The position numbers were made by a program, and so were the translations under genes. Source: G963677485 sp942492855 (GTDB lineage: Bacteria > Armatimonadota > HRBIN16). From it: a stretch of 64,000 bases of DNA. Positions 63,291 through 64,000 of the stretch are shown one piece after another (the first letter of the stretch is position 1; each line of letters opens with the position of its first letter). The notes beneath the pieces are model-generated. The model ran no database searches and was not told where the DNA came from. It saw nothing but the letters and a program-made list of their open reading frames with translations. The stretch covers positions 2,604,001 to 2,668,000 of the forward strand of contig OW818647.1 of the NCBI GenBank assembly GCA_942492855.1. The letters run 5' to 3'.

Positions 63291-64000
63291 ATGACACACA
63301 GACAACGCGCCATGGCAATTCTGAACTACCAAAACGCGGACAGAATGCCCGTCGTTCATTTTGGATATTGGACCGAGACCCTACAAAAATGGGTGGCTGA
63401 AGGTCACCTAAAGCAGTCCGACATCGACGGCTTACATGACGGCAGCCCGGCTGATAAAGCACTGGATAAAATCATCGGCTGGGACTTCGATTGGTACAGC
63501 ACCTTCGGGCCTGCTACCGGTCTACTCCCTGGTTTTGAGCCCAGAATAATCGAGCATCTGGCTGACGGTGCTTACACCATGTTGAACCCCGATGGCATGG
63601 TTGAGCTTCACCGGCCTGGCGCAGGCAGCATCCCTGCCGAAATTGACCACACTCTGAAGGACCGCGAGGCTTGGGAAAAAGAGTACAAGTGGCGGCTTGA
63701 GTGGGACGTCACCAAGCGCGTCCATATTCCAACAGTGGAAGCCTATTCCGTAGACCCCGAATCGCGCGAGATGCCCATCGGCATCTACTGCGGCAGCCTT
63801 TACGGTCAGATTCGCAACTGGCTGGGCGTGCAGGGCATTAGTTTCCTGTATGCCGATGACGATGAGCTTTATGAAGAGATTATTGACACCGTGGGCAACC
63901 TGTGTTACCAGGGTGTCAAAGCGTGTATGGAGGCCGGTGCGAAGCCGGACTTCGGCCATTTCTGGGAAGACATCTGCTTCAAGAATGGCCCGCTGGTGCG
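63291..64000 (+). CDS. Uroporphyrinogen-decarboxylase-like protein, cut by window edge
   Basis: An ATG at 63291 opens a frame of 236 codons that runs off the right edge without a stop. The start THRQRAMAILNYQNADRMPV matches the usual opening of URO-D/MtaA-like proteins, where the Arg-rich segment precedes the first barrel strand. IIGWDFDWYSTFGP and PIGIYCGSLYGQIRNWLGVQ, followed by FLYADDDELYEEIID, fit the TIM-barrel pattern. Such proteins include heme enzymes and corrinoid methyltransferases; members found among sugar genes are mostly uncharacterised. The active-site half is beyond the edge. GAGG lies 13 bases upstream, a slightly long spacing. Confidence 0.8.
   Translation, partial: MTHRQRAMAILNYQNADRMPVVHFGYWTETLQKWVAEGHLKQSDIDGLHDGSPADKALDKIIGWDFDWYSTFGPATGLLPGFEPRIIEHLADGAYTMLNPDGMVELHRPGAGSIPAEIDHTLKDREAWEKEYKWRLEWDVTKRVHIPTVEAYSVDPESREMPIGIYCGSLYGQIRNWLGVQGISFLYADDDELYEEIIDTVGNLCYQGVKACMEAGAKPDFGHFWEDICFKNGPLV

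Noticed and set aside
62768..63313. Minus-strand 181-codon frame over the end of the AbiEii gene
   Set aside because: Half is antisense to the toxin gene; no family motif and no plausible start signal.

Overview
The window reads as chromosomal DNA of a bacterium equipped to break down complex carbohydrates. It carries many glycoside hydrolases, five Gfo/Idh/MocA oxidoreductases, three xylose-isomerase-like TIM barrels and a run of secreted TIG-repeat proteins ending in dockerin modules. Strong GGAGG-type ribosome binding sites match the CCTCC anti-Shine-Dalgarno at the 16S 3' end. This gene mix together with a rather divergent 16S suggests Armatimonadota or a similar under-cultured phylum. 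That placement is an inference from gene content; no database search was possible.

Layout. 1-8.5 kb: a left-truncated secreted GH16-like protein, then a ThuA / twin-oxidoreductase set on the minus strand, divergent from a plus-strand TIM barrel / oxidoreductase / TIM barrel operon and a sialidase-like gene; a palindromic operator candidate lies in the divergent gap. 8.7-18.1 kb: five consecutive paralogous genes for secreted TIG(IPT)-repeat proteins with dockerins. 18.2-18.6 kb: a hairpin-rich element closed by a perfect 16-bp inverted repeat. 18.65-20.7 kb: an unknown helical protein, homoserine kinase and a CPBP protease. 20.8-24.6 kb: a GH42-like secreted protein and a GH43. 24.8-26.6 kb: an AAA ATPase with a DUF4276 partner broken by a frameshift. 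26.7-29.1 kb: gatB and a Tat-type metallophosphoesterase. 29.4-34.5 kb: a TIM barrel and an oxidoreductase divergent from a ROK regulator and a DUF4091 glycosidase-like gene. 34.7-35.6 kb: arsM. 35.7-41.3 kb: a complete rRNA operon (promoter, 16S, tRNA-Ile, tRNA-Ala, 23S, 5S, terminator). 41.6-53.0 kb: a GH3, a broken MNT/HEPN pair, two GH32 proteins and two paralogous 500-residue proteins of unknown family. 53.0-54.2 kb: a gene-free block of nested inverted repeats. 54.2-58.7 kb: three GH43-like propeller proteins divergent from a LacI regulator. 58.7-61.1 kb: a VOC protein, an alpha/beta hydrolase, a degenerate nucleotidyltransferase, a second copy of the palindromic element and a small membrane protein. 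61.3-63.0 kb: an AbiE toxin-antitoxin pair. The right edge cuts a uroporphyrinogen-decarboxylase-like gene.

How it fits together. Secreted or surface enzymes (GH16-like, GH32, GH42-like, the propeller proteins and the TIG-dockerin proteins) would open up polysaccharides. Cytoplasmic GH3, GH43, oxidoreductase and TIM-barrel enzymes would process the released sugars, possibly through keto-sugar intermediates. Local LacI and ROK regulators probably control neighbouring gene sets. Between the genes lie several families of dispersed palindromes. The defence or addiction loci are in different states: AbiE looks intact, the ATPase/DUF4276 pair is frameshifted and the MNT/HEPN pair is internally deleted.
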